A stretch of DNA of 64,000 nucleotides from Triops longicaudatus (taxonomy: Eukaryota; Arthropoda; Branchiopoda; Notostraca; Triopsidae), in the NCBI GenBank assembly GCA_022885665.1, contig JAGQDJ010000147.1:62001-126000 (forward strand), read 5' to 3'. A model generated the notes under the pieces. It was not told the DNA's origin, searched no databases, and was given only the letters and a program-made list of their open reading frames with translations. Below are positions 10,955 to 20,890 of this stretch, one piece after another. The first letter of the stretch is position 1. Every line of letters starts with the position of its first letter. The position numbers were made by a program, and so were the translations under genes.

Positions 10955-13488
10955 ATGCCATCTCGCAAAAATAAGGGACTCCGGCGCATAGTTTCCTTAT
11001 CTGATGCCCAGGTTGCGGCCAAACTCGTGTTAGAAAACTCTCATTCCGTCAGAGACGCAGCCAAAGCGTATAATATGAATTATATCACACTTTTCCACTT
11101 TGTGAAGAAAATAAAAAACGGTGAAAAGCCAACTGTAGGCTACAACCCTCATACGCGGATTTTTTCGCCCAAACAAGAAGATAAAATTGTCAATTACTTG
11201 CTGTCCTCCTCTGACAATTTATACGGTTTGTCCAGCTTTGGTTTGCGAAGATTTGCGTTTTTACTGGCCGTGCAGTACGAAGTAAATTACCCTCAATCTT
11301 GGGACGCAAGTAAATTCCTTTTTTTGAAAAAAATAATTTGTTAAACAACTTAAAACATTCGTATAGCATCTTTTACTGAAACTCTGCTTTTTGTTTATAG
11401 AAAGAATCGCCAGCACAGGTTGGTGCGATGGATTTATGCGCAGACACCCGAAATTATCCCTGCGTACGCGTCAAAAAACGCTTGATCCTGAAGTAATGTC
11501 AGTCAACACCGACGGTGTTAAGTCATTCTTCGATCAACTCTACGCTTTAATGGAGAAACACAAATTCCTGCCACAAGATATCTACAGCTTGGACCAAATA
11601 GGTCTACTAATCCTCCAATTCGTTAAATTTCTTGCTTCGTTTCAGTGTTTGAAGATTTTGCTCGAAGAAAAAATGAGCCTTACTCACTCTCTCGTTAGAA
11701 AAAAAGACTATATCTTCCATATTTGTGTATTTTCTGTCATTTCTCTTCGTACCGTTTTCTACATATTCTCCCATTTTTGTGTTTCTGCAATGATTATTAT
11801 ATTTTCGTATGCTATATTTCTGTATGAGCGTTCTCTGGATTTTTTCCTTCTTTTCTTCCTATTTCTCTTGTTGAGTGCATCGCTTATTTTCTTTTGTTAA
11901 TGAATTTTCCTTCTATTTATGGATTCTCTTCCACTTTGCTTTTATTTTCATTCTAATTTTGTATCTTTATCTTGTTTCTATCGAATATTTGTTTTTTTTT
12001 TCTCCAATTATTTTACTTTTGATTAATTTTTTTCTATTATTTTGTCTTTTATTATTTTTTCTATTTTTCTGCTTTTTTCATTTATTTTTTCTGCTTTTCT
12101 ATTATTTTCTACGTTTGTCTATCTTTTTGTGATTTTTTTCCCTCATGTATACTTGATTACTGCATTTTTGCTATTTTTTCCCTTATTTTCCCAATTATTT
12201 GTGTTACCAGGCGTGTCTTCATGTCATACGACAGGGCAAGACCCCGCCCCCCGGGCCAGTATCTCTGGTAACGTCACTGCCTTCCTGAGTCGCAACATTG
12301 TCAACGTCGCTTTGTCCATCAACGCCATTGGTCATTACGTGCCACCTATGTTTTTGTACCCACGCATTCAAATGACGCGCAGTTACCTCAACGGCGGGCC
12401 ACCAGGTGCCGTGGGCGTGGCCAACTACTGTGGTTCCATGAGTCAAGACCACTTGCTGGAATATTTGAAACATTTCTGCCTTTTTGCCAAACCGAGCTCC
12501 AAGCAAAAAATCCTTTTGATTTTAACTAATCGGTTCTCACATTTTGACGAAAGCGTGCTCGATTACTGCGAAAGCGTCGGCATTGTTTTACTCACCCTGC
12601 CACCAGATTGCTGCGACAAGCTGCAGCCATTAGATCGCTGCATATTTCGTCCATTTCAAGCTTTTTACGTGGTTAGCAAATAACTCTGGGAAAATCATGA
12701 GTCTCGATCACGTGGCTGCCATTGTTGTCAAAGCACTGCCTCGGGCAGCCACGCCCCTTAATGCAATGGAAGATTTTCGAGCTTGTGGCATTTTTCCTTT
12801 AGATAGAGACATTTTTGCCGAAGAAGAATTTGTAGATACTTCGTGCAATATTACTGCGCAAGAGCAATGTGCAGCCCAGCAAAGAAATTCTGCTATAGAA
12901 GATACTTTTAAGGACCAAAGCGCGTTAGAAGAGCCAAATGGTGAAGAAACGGTGTCTAATGATCCATTGTCATCCGAAATGAGTTTATGGATCGATGAAC
13001 ATGAGGTTAAGTACCAGTCAACAGGCTTAGAAAGCGATATTACTGCACATATAACTGAAAATGTAAGCAATGTTACCGAAAAGCAGCGTGAATTTGCAGC
13101 TGAAATTATGTCAACTTTAGTAGAAAAAGGAAATAGTTCGGTAATTAGCCGCTTAGCACCGGTAGTGACACAGGAGATAGAGGGCAGCACTGTCAAACGA
13201 GAGCCTGAAACCACGCGGAATAGGAGAACAAGAAAAAGCGTGGATTTGTCGGATTTCGATGTGAGTGTAAGCTGTAAGCGGACCAGTGGGCGGGGAGGAG
13301 CCCGGGGACGAGGGACTGGGCGTGGCCGAGGGCGTCCGCGAAAAGTCGTTCCGGAGGAACAGCCTAATGAAGACGGTAAACGGAAGCGTGGACGACCACG
13401 AGGTAATAAAGTTTATTATTCTGGTATTTTTTATAAAAAAAAAATCAGGCATATAACATGGAAAATCGAGTTTAAAGACAAACGCTAG
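10955..13488 (+). pseudogene. Pogo/Tigger (Tc1-mariner, CENP-B-like) transposase gene with AT-hooks, frameshifted
   Basis: Exons 10955-11309, 11401-11601 and 12211 to about 12670, then a +1 frame running to 13488. The N-terminus (RIVSLSDAQVAAKLVLENSH) is a psq-type helix-turn-helix. GWCDGFMRRHPKLSLR is a CENP-B/Tc5 DNA-binding domain. LDQIG, VPPMFLYPR, LLTLPPDCCDKLQPLD and GIFPLDRDIF trace the DDE domain. The first Asp (LDQIG) and third Asp (QPLD) remain; the second (normally LDNH) is LTNR. Near 12670 the frame shifts and about ten family residues are missing. The C-terminal part has two AT-hooks, GRGRPRK and KRGRPRG. It is either a decayed transposon or a domesticated gene with an annotation-breaking indel. 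No flanking inverted repeats were found. Confidence 0.75.
11602..12210 (+). other. T-rich intron of the pogo-like gene
   Basis: About 600 bp, mostly T with scattered C, between donor GTCTAC and acceptor ttaccag. Phases on each side fit (G|GC). The Phe/Leu-rich open frames here are composition artefacts. Confidence 0.65.
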
Positions 13489-14663
13489 CGGCAGTGTTCT
13501 CGAAAGATGGTATGGCTGGACTTGAAAATAAAGATTCGAAATTAAAATATTAGAAACTTGAAATTATTAATTTTGAAAATCTAAGTTCAGTAACCTGTCA
13601 AGAAATACACAGGAAAAGAAATCAAAGTAAATTTGAAAACGCGGAAAATAAGAACAGAATTTTAATTGTTGGAATTGTTTTTAGTTTAAAATATTTTTGT
13701 TAGGATCGGGGAAAAGAGGCGGAGCGTCGAGTTTGACCGTAAAGGAAGAAGTGGAGCATTCAGAAGAGATGATTTTGGGTGATTAGCCGTGGAAGTTTTT
13801 GTCAGTGATACCCGGGGGAGGGGGTGCAATGTACAGCGTGCGCCATGTTGCGTCTTTGAAAGAGGCGATAATTGCTTTTGTGTTCCATTTTTTAATTTAC
13901 GCTTTATGATCTTCATGCACTGAAACCTGAAGTTTTTCACAGTTATTGGAAAACATAAATTGAATTATTAAACGTATTTGGAATTAGTATTGTAATTTTG
14001 AGTCTTTTGCGATACGGTTTTTTATAATTTTAGTGATATAGAACATTGTAGTGCAGTTCGTGGCAAGTGACTCAAATGATAAAAATTTATTATATAGCGA
14101 AATACTTATACAATGTCGTGTTTCCCCTAGTCGTTACTTTGAGGATTTCCAACATTGTTGACCACGAAGACGCACTCAGGTAATAGTTAATCCCTTACTC
14201 GAAGATTATTTCACAAGTCTGCATTCTTCAGAGGCTTTTTCGCATAATTCAACTGAAATGCAATTGGTACGCTAGTTTATGGGTAAACACAAAGCCAAAC
14301 CGTCGTACCCAGGAGCTCAAACGGAGTAATTCACAACTAGCGATTTAAAACAATTTCTACAGTAAGAAGAGCCTCCAGTTTTAATGGTTATTCAGCCTGA
14401 TATTATATTCTTCACCAAGGATACAATTTTCGGATTAAAAGCCACGCATTACTACCCCAACGAGTACAGTGTCGGACAAGTATCTCATAAAGCTGTTGGT
14501 ATTTCGCGCCCAAATCAGCTACACGGAATACTAAATGCTACAGGGAATTATGTCAACTGCATTGTTTCCACTCGATGTGACGCACATCATGTAATAAAAA
14601 CGCGGAGAGCAGATTACAGCACATAACACTGTTGACGCAACACCATGGAAAGAAAAGAAGGCT
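13489..14663. other. AT-rich stretch with no recognised gene
   Basis: Holds a possible polyadenylation AATAAA near 13,525 for the pogo-like gene and an 80-codon open frame at 14384-14626 that resembles no family I know. Nothing else is supported. Confidence 0.4.
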
Positions 14664-14671
14664 CTGGTTGC

Positions 14672-14829
14672 CATAGGCGTCGGAAGTGGTGTGGCAGGTA
14701 TGGCAAATGCCATACCAAAGAAAACTTTGGTAGGGCAAACATATGGTAAAAAGTGTGTCAAAGCACCCGACTCTCCCCTTCACCTTTTGCCTTTGCCATA
14801 CCAATCCTGAAGTGCTTCCGACGCCGCTG
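14672..14829. mobile_element. hAT-type MITE 1 (158 bp) with 8-bp target duplication
   Basis: Terminal inverted repeats CATAGGCGTCGGAAG (left) and CAGCGGCGTCGGAAG (right, reverse complement), continuing with a shared GGTATGGCAAA-like segment. A perfect 8-bp duplication CTGGTTGC flanks it at 14664-14671 and 14830-14837. Eight-base duplications and CAGNGGCG ends are typical of hAT elements. No coding capacity. Confidence 0.85.
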
Positions 14830-14849
14830 CTGGTTGCCTAGTCTGAACA

Positions 14850-15042
14850 CAGAGGCGGCGCCAGGAGGGTGTCAGGGGTGTATATGTACACCCTGTCGGG
14901 GAATTGCTGACACCCCGTCGGGGAAGGCCATACATGGGTGTCGGGGAGACCTATAAATGGGTATCTGCATACAGTCAATGGGTATTGACACCCCGTAGGG
15001 GAAACCGAATATCTGTCGGGGCAACCCCTGGCGCCGCCACTG
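14850..15042. mobile_element. hAT-type MITE 2 (193 bp) with 8-bp target duplication
   Basis: Terminal inverted repeats CAGAGGCGGCGCCAGG (left) and CAGTGGCGGCGCCAGG (right, reverse complement). A perfect 8-bp duplication TCTGAACA lies at 14842-14849 and 15043-15050. The inside contains short GC-rich direct repeats (CACCCYGTCGGGGAA) and a GGGTGTA/TACACCC hairpin. It sits only 4 bp from the duplicated site of MITE 1. Confidence 0.9.
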
Positions 15043-15050
15043 TCTGAACA

Positions 15051-16040
15051 GACAAAATGTGAAGATTGATTCATAGTCTAGGCAACTTAGCTAGATCACT
15101 AGATGGCAGAAGCGTGCAGCTTAGTCAACGTTTTAGCTCTAAGCATATAATCACTTGGCAGGCACACAATCTTTTTGGTATTTCCCTTGCAAGATTGCGT
15201 GATTTACAAGTGCACGTTGTTTATGCACTATTGTCATAGTTAGATTTTTGAGTGGTTTAGTAAGACTATATTGAGGATCAGAATGTGTTTGTCTTTCTAC
15301 GGCGATTACATTTAAGTTATAGTACCGATTCAGTATACTGATCACCCGCCAAATTGCATGCAGCTGTACTTCTTGATCATAGCGAATTCAGTTGTTATTT
15401 CCGAGTAGCAGCACTAAGAACTGAGTTTTCTGCTCTGTGACGTCGCAGTGTGCGCCTGACAGTGCAGCGGGCCCTCCCTTCTTTTTAATAGTGGTGACAT
15501 TTTGAAGCTTGGCAAGGGGGTTGCATGTCAGTAAGGAGTATTTTATGGGACGTAAGTCAAAATTTTATTTGAAATTGTCGTAAGTTTTTTACTGTACCTC
15601 ATTGGGCTACTTGGGCCAATTGTAGGCCTGACAGCTCGCCGAACGCCGTCCCTGTAAACATGAATTGATCAAACTGCATCCTAGACTTTGTATGAAAACG
15701 ACAACGGTGGTTTTGAAAAGTCTGACCGTGACTTCTGAATGTTTGCTTTGATTACTCGAGCCTTAAGACTTCTAATTTACAAAATGTTTATGAAAACGAT
15801 CGATTAGCACAAGTTTAGTTTCAAACGCTTGAAGTCTTTTATTTATTTGGTAATTTTAGTTTGCTAAATTTGGGAACCTAACTAATTACTTTAGTTATGT
15901 CACTGTTGTCACTTCCACTACTGAAATCGTCGGATAACATATCCCGTAAAAGAAGATAAAAGCTTCCTGTGTGCGAGACTTGCATTTGGCGCCACTAACT
16001 TACAGCACCAAAACCCAGCCAACAACCTCAAGCCATTGTG
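15051..16040. other. Intergenic region without a recognisable gene
   Basis: No open frame with family resemblance, no clear repeat and no RNA gene seen. Confidence 0.4.
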
Positions 16041-16043
16041 TAG

Positions 16044-16095
16044 TTTGATACTGTATAAAAACCGGAGAGAAGTTATGGCGAATTCCTTTGGGAAA
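16044..16095 (+). promoter_or_regulatory. Possible core promoter and first exon end
   Basis: TATAAAAA near 16050, followed about 45 bp later by a good splice donor (AAA|GTAAGT). This could be a noncoding first exon for the eIF4G-like gene at 17.4 kb; an acceptor at about 17280 (ttcaatag) would fit. Support is positional only. Confidence 0.3.
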
Positions 16096-16215
16096 GTAAG
16101 TGCGCACTGAGTTTTTGAAACACAGTGTTTCGCCGTGTTCAGTCATGCTAGTGCGCAGTAGGATTCCAACGCTACAGTCTTCACCAAATTACGCCCTTAG
16201 TGGCAAGAACACGCG

Positions 16216-16318
16216 AAATCCGCCATTAGACGCTAAAATAAGGCTCCCCGAGGCTCTCCCTCCTTTCTTCCGTTGATGGAGGTGAAAGGATTAATAGTAA
16301 GCGTCTAATAGCGGATTT
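16216..16318. repeat. Fold-back inverted repeat (possible small MITE)
   Basis: Arms at 16216-16234 (AAATCCGCCATTAGACGCT) and 16300-16318 match in 18 of 19 positions when one is reversed. The left arm plus about 25 bp upstream is recognisable again near 19,090-19,130 (GCGAAATCCCATAAGAGACGC). No clear target duplication. Confidence 0.65.
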
Positions 16319-17440
16319 ACTGAACTGATGAACTGGGCTGGCCAGTTAGCGTAACTGGCGTTTTGGCATGTACGGAAAGTGTCATTTTGGCTTGAACGCA
16401 TCGGTTGCGTTGAGCGCGAAAGCCGCTTTCCATTCTACCATGCTGGGGGAGCACATAACAACGGAGACATTTAAACCCCGCCCGCTGGTTTTTAATATAA
16501 ACAATCCTTCAATCAGTTGAACGGAGTGCTGCTCAACGCGTGTCTTATTGTCAACGCGAAGAAGAACTGGCCAACGGATCAGTTTACGATAAAATGCACC
16601 CCTCATGAAAACATCGCCATTGCCCTTGTTGAGGAAATCTAAGGAAATAGTAAGAATTTAAAGGAAAGTGACATAATCTGTGTGTCGAAATGGGTGTCGT
16701 ACGGCAAGTCACTCAACGAAGTTTTGGTTAACGGCAAGTTTTATTGACACACATTTTCAATTGAACCCTGCAAAGTGGAGAAGTAGTGAGTTGTTCGTTG
16801 GTACAGAAGAATTGAGATTGACCTTGAGAGGTGGCTAAGAAAATTCGCAACCTGGAAACAGTTAACTAGGAATTATAGAAAATCGGGCATAAGGGCTATT
16901 AGATAATAATAGTGAATACAGCTAAGATATGTACTGGTGCAATTAAATAATGTGTTCCAAAATATGAGGAAAGAAAAACAGGGATGCAATTTGCGCAACT
17001 GTGGGAATAGGGCAAAAGATTTTTGAGATGGACATGGTAAGACAAACAATTCACAAACAATTCTTAGAAGAAAATCTCAACTACGGTTTTCTGACACCCT
17101 TACGCTTTAGTAACTGTGTTACATTTTTGTTTATTTGGTTGTTAAAAATCTTGTGCAAAGTATTCAAAATAACAAATAACTCGTCATTCCAACACTTAGA
17201 ACACTTACGACGTCAAGATTCGTAGTCACAGATACTACAATTTTCTTCTTTAATTTACTGATATTTGTTTCGTTCAATAGGTCCTGAGAGTACAGCTTCC
17301 GAGAAGTGTCCGTTTTCAAAGAGTAGGCCTATACGTCCAGGTGGCGTGGTACCACGTGGTGGTACTGCTTAACAGCTGGTCAAATCAAAGCACAGCCCAG
17401 CAGACTTCTCCTTTTCGTCGCAAGCCGACAGGTCACATAA

Positions 17441-19024
17441 ATGAATGAACAAACATATCAGCGACAAGATCAGGGCCAGCAGGGCTTTTCGATTAACATG
17501 ACTTATGTGGGGAATGCTGGACCCTCGAATGTACTTCCTCAAGTTGTCGATCCTGAAAAAGCGAAAACTGAGGTAAGAAGTTTATGCTCCACGTAATGTG
17601 TGTGATTATTTTAAAGTCTGTATCATGATGGTTTACTGGTAGACGTTGCTGAAAACTGTTCGTGGTATTTTGAAGAAGCTGACTCAGGAGACTAGCGGAA
17701 AATCACTCATCCAACTTCAGCAGTTGCCAATTGATACCCAGGAGCGTCTTGCCGGGGTCGTGAAACTGTTGCATGACAAAGCGGTAGACTAAACCCACTT
17801 TTCGCCACTGTGCGCCCGAATGTGTCACTTAATGTCCACAAAGCAAGTCCCTTCGTCTGAAAATCCCAAGGAACCGGTATCGTTCAGGAAGCTGTTGCTC
17901 ATACACTGTCAGAAGGTTTTCGAGAGAGACTGTACCTCGCTTGCAGAGATCGAAGAGAAAAGGAAACAGCTTGAAGCCGAAGACGATGAAGAGAACAGGA
18001 AGAAGCTGGAAGCATCGTTAAGTGAAATGAAAGCAAAAACCCGACGGGTTGAACTAGGAAATATTCGCTTCACGGGTGAATTGTTTAAAATTCGCATGCT
18101 CACTCCCAGGATCATGCATTCTTGCGTCACGCGACTGCTGTCCGCCGCAGACGAAGGCAGCATAGAGCTGTTGTGTCTCTTGATGTCTACCATAGGCCAA
18201 GATTTGGAACAAATCTCATGTCAGTCATCTGAAATGACAGCGTATTTCGCCCAGCTTACTGAAATGAGTCAAGACACAGTCAAGTACCCCAATCGCATCC
18301 GGTTCATGATCCAGGACTTGCTCGACTTGCGCAACAACGATTGGAAACCCACGCAACCCATTAAAGGTGGTCGTCACAATAAATTCCGACGCGCCGAATC
18401 CTTTGGACGTGGACAGCAAGGCTCGAGTTGGAGGGAACTACCCAAAGAAGGCATGAACATAAACCATCTCGATGCCGCAGGACCATATACTTTTGCCTCT
18501 CCCAAACCTGCTCCTTTTGAAATCCAGGCCAGTGTTAGAATCGGAGCTGTCCAGTCCATTGATTCGGCCAAATCGGCCATTTCATCTGACCTAAGAAGCG
18601 GAGGAGGATGCCAGAGACAAGAGACGGACATTGGAGACCCAGGGCCGCAACGGAGTTCGGATGAGCATCAGTACCAGGGAAGAGAGATGCCTCAACAGCG
18701 CGAAGAAAGGCAGATAATAGGTCAGGCAGTTTCGACAGATTCCTCCGCGTCCCACATTGTATTCAAAGGTCCAAGTTCCATGAACGAAGAAGATTTGAAG
18801 CAAAAGACGAAAAATATAATAGATGAATACCAAAGTACCTGGAACTTGAAAGTCGCGGTGTTGAGTGTAAGTGAGCAGTTTCATCCCAGAACCATTGCCG
18901 GGTTCGTGGACCAAGCAGCGTTCTACAAGTTGGAGAGCAAAGATATCGAACGACGACTTGTTGGAGAACTTTTCCAGGAACTCATCAAGAAGAAACTCCT
19001 GTCAAAGTCAGCGTTTGTGGATGG
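17441..19024 (+). pseudogene. eIF4G-like gene: MIF4G domain with in-frame TAA, truncated MA3
   Basis: eIF4G proteins are translation-initiation scaffolds whose MIF4G domain binds eIF4A. Exon 17441-17572 ends DPEKAKTE. Exon 17643-19024 starts TLLKTVRGILKKLTQ, the usual MIF4G entry, and continues PIDTQERLAGVVKLLHDKAVD to a TAA at 17790-17792. The same frame then goes on without a break: HFSPLCARMCHLM, FRKLLLIHCQKVFERD, ELGNIRFTGELFKIRMLT, RIRFMIQDLLDLRNNDW. An ATG at 17820 could restart it and give 402 aa. From about 18781 an MA3 domain begins, then stops at a donor-like GTGAGT (19025) with no matching next exon visible. The eIF4E-binding N-terminus is absent. The intron argues against a processed copy. 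It is either a decaying partial duplicate or a shortened paralogue. Confidence 0.75.
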
Positions 19025-19028
19025 GTGA
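17820..19028 (+). CDS. Downstream open frame of the eIF4G-like gene (402 aa)
   Basis: Open frame beginning 28 nt after the in-frame TAA. It covers most of MIF4G and the start of MA3. If translated alone it would lack the first MIF4G helices. The end at TGA 19026-19028 lies inside a likely splice donor (GG|GTGAGT), so the real protein may continue in an exon that I cannot find. Confidence 0.45.
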   Translation: MCHLMSTKQVPSSENPKEPVSFRKLLLIHCQKVFERDCTSLAEIEEKRKQLEAEDDEENRKKLEASLSEMKAKTRRVELGNIRFTGELFKIRMLTPRIMHSCVTRLLSAADEGSIELLCLLMSTIGQDLEQISCQSSEMTAYFAQLTEMSQDTVKYPNRIRFMIQDLLDLRNNDWKPTQPIKGGRHNKFRRAESFGRGQQGSSWRELPKEGMNINHLDAAGPYTFASPKPAPFEIQASVRIGAVQSIDSAKSAISSDLRSGGGCQRQETDIGDPGPQRSSDEHQYQGREMPQQREERQIIGQAVSTDSSASHIVFKGPSSMNEEDLKQKTKNIIDEYQSTWNLKVAVLSVSEQFHPRTIAGFVDQAAFYKLESKDIERRLVGELFQELIKKKLLSKSAFVDG

Positions 19029-19627
19029 GTTTCTCGTCGCTGTTGACAAATTGGTATATTCTTTTCCTATAAAGTTTTTATCAAATTAGGCCCCTTGTGG
19101 TAACAAAGTGCGAAATCCCATAAGAGACGCTAAAACACCGAAAGAGATTGAAGGCATGGTTCACTCGTGCTTTTTACTTTCTTTGTCACAGTGACATGCT
19201 TACGGTAATAGGGCATATGCCATATTAGGGCTCGTAGATGCGACACTGACGGCCGTTGTTCACCGCCTTCTCTAATGGCTGAACAACATGGCCATATATC
19301 GCCTTTGACTCTTTAAAAAATCTTCAGTTAAGCTTTTGCGTGACGATTCCTAAAACCTAAGGAAGAGATTTCCTTGACATTTTGTCTTCATAAAGTAATC
19401 TCATTGTTATTTTTTCATTGTCATTTTTGACTTTATGTACATTTATCCAGGGCCAGATTAACCATGGCGCAAGTGCGCCGGGACCACACGCTTCAGGGGC
19501 CCACCAAACCATGCGTGCAAATAAATTTAATGCCTATTTTTTATGAGTGAGTGAGCGTGTGTGTGTGTCCCCGCTAACCGCTGTATCGGTATACAATATG
19601 CAGGGGGGCGGTTCGCTATACAATATA

Positions 19628-19680
19628 GGTTAGTTAAGTCAGGCAAGGTTAGGCCCTAACCTTACCTGACTTAACTAACC
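19628..19680. repeat. Near-perfect 53-bp palindrome
   Basis: Two 26-nt arms around one central base; the arms read GGTTAGTTAAGTCAGG... and ...CCTGACTTAACTAACC and match at 25 of 26 positions. DNA or RNA from it would fold into a near-perfect hairpin. Confidence 0.9.
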
Positions 19681-20639
19681 TAATGTAAACTGACATAACT
19701 GACTTAGCTTTTGCATTGACTTTTCCACGAATTGCATAGACGCGCCGGGATTAAATATGTTAAAAAGTAATAAATTAGGTTAGTTTCGGTTTTCTGAGAC
19801 AGGAAAATTAGAAATCGAAGGTGGGTAAAGTACAAATTAAACTTATCGAAATTAACGCAATTAAACCTGAGTTACTATACCTAACCTATTATAAAGTAAA
19901 TTATTTCATGCAAGTCATTTAACACACGCTTTGAAAAATATACATGTTCGGTTTCGGAGTTTGTCACTAGACTTCGCGAGAAAAATGGAAAGCCTTTGAT
20001 TACATCAAAACGTTGAATAAATCTAAAAATCGTGCTGACAGTAAAGTTATGCACATTTATGAAATTAGCACGCAACCAGAATTTTTCTGAAAATGTTTCT
20101 CATTAAATTCAAACTTTGGCGCAAAATTTTCCTCCTCCATAAATTAGCGAAAATTTTAACAATTGTGATGCATAGCACCAAACTTACTAAGTGTCACATA
20201 ATCAAGGCATTGTCAAGAATCGGTTCAATTGATCTTTATACTTATTGTTTGGATTTAGTTCATGTGACATGCGTCTAATAAAGTTTGAGTAAAGAACGCT
20301 TTAGATGGTGGAATGCAATAAGTCTAATCTACTACTAACTTGAAAAGCTTACACAACATTTTTAATATTAAACTTTTCTTCAATCGCTTCCTTTTTTGTA
20401 TATAAAAAATAGGTGTAGTTATGGTACAAAAGCGTTTTAATAAAGTTAATTATAATCACACACACGTAGGGCATGTCGACAATTCCCCAAACCCTGGTAA
20501 TGAAGAGGAAGCCGTTGAACGTATAAAACAGTAAACATAAAATTGCACATGGCTACCAGTTGGATTCTCATTTCAGCCTTTCTAATATCAGGAACTAGCT
20601 TAAAGCCAATTTTTTTTAGAAATTTAGCTTTCAGCGAAT

Positions 20640-20822
20640 TTTCCTAAACTATGCTTCGAAGGATAAATGGATCTAGATCGGGTTTCCATTGACAACTTTG
20701 TACAAATCAACGTTGATGGAGTAAAGGTTCGGGGCTTCGTTGCATTGAACATTGTACCACCCGTCGCAAACTCGGTAGTTCTGGTTGAAAAACGACTACG
20801 TGTCCTCCAGTTTTGAGTCAAA
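20640..20822 (-). pseudogene. Broken CBM14 (chitin-binding type 2) protein fragment
   Basis: Read from 20822 downwards the frame gives NQNYRVCDGWYNVQCNEAPN then LYSINVDLYK. This resembles the C-terminal half of arthropod CBM14 domains with a CDWWYNVDC core. Three in-frame TAG codons interrupt it, so it is not functional. It lies inside the element at 19448-20890. Confidence 0.6.
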
Positions 20823-20890
20823 TTTAAAAGTACGGAAGGGGCCTATTAATATAACTTGCGCCAGGCCCACAAAAGGTTAATCCGGCTCTG

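Larger units (their letters stand above)
19448..20890. mobile_element. Decayed DNA element with terminal inverted repeats (~1.44 kb)
   Basis: Left end CAGGGCCAGATTAACC (19448-19463) and right end, reversed, CAGAGCCGGATTAACC (20875-20890) match at 14 of 16 positions. A second shared block, GGCGCAAG, follows inside both ends. I see no target duplication. The inside holds a long palindrome at 19628-19680 and a broken chitin-binding fragment on the minus strand. Confidence 0.6.

Noticed and set aside
11689..12210. Phe/Leu-rich open frames
   Set aside because: T-rich intron composition; flanking transposase exons join in phase without them.
17790..17792. Programmed recoding at the eIF4G-like TAA
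   Set aside because: No selenocysteine context (TAA, not TGA) and no recognised readthrough motif; decay or error is simpler.
19640..19690. Telomere-like TTAGG repeats
   Set aside because: Only scattered GGTTAG motifs that belong to the palindrome; no tandem TTAGG run.
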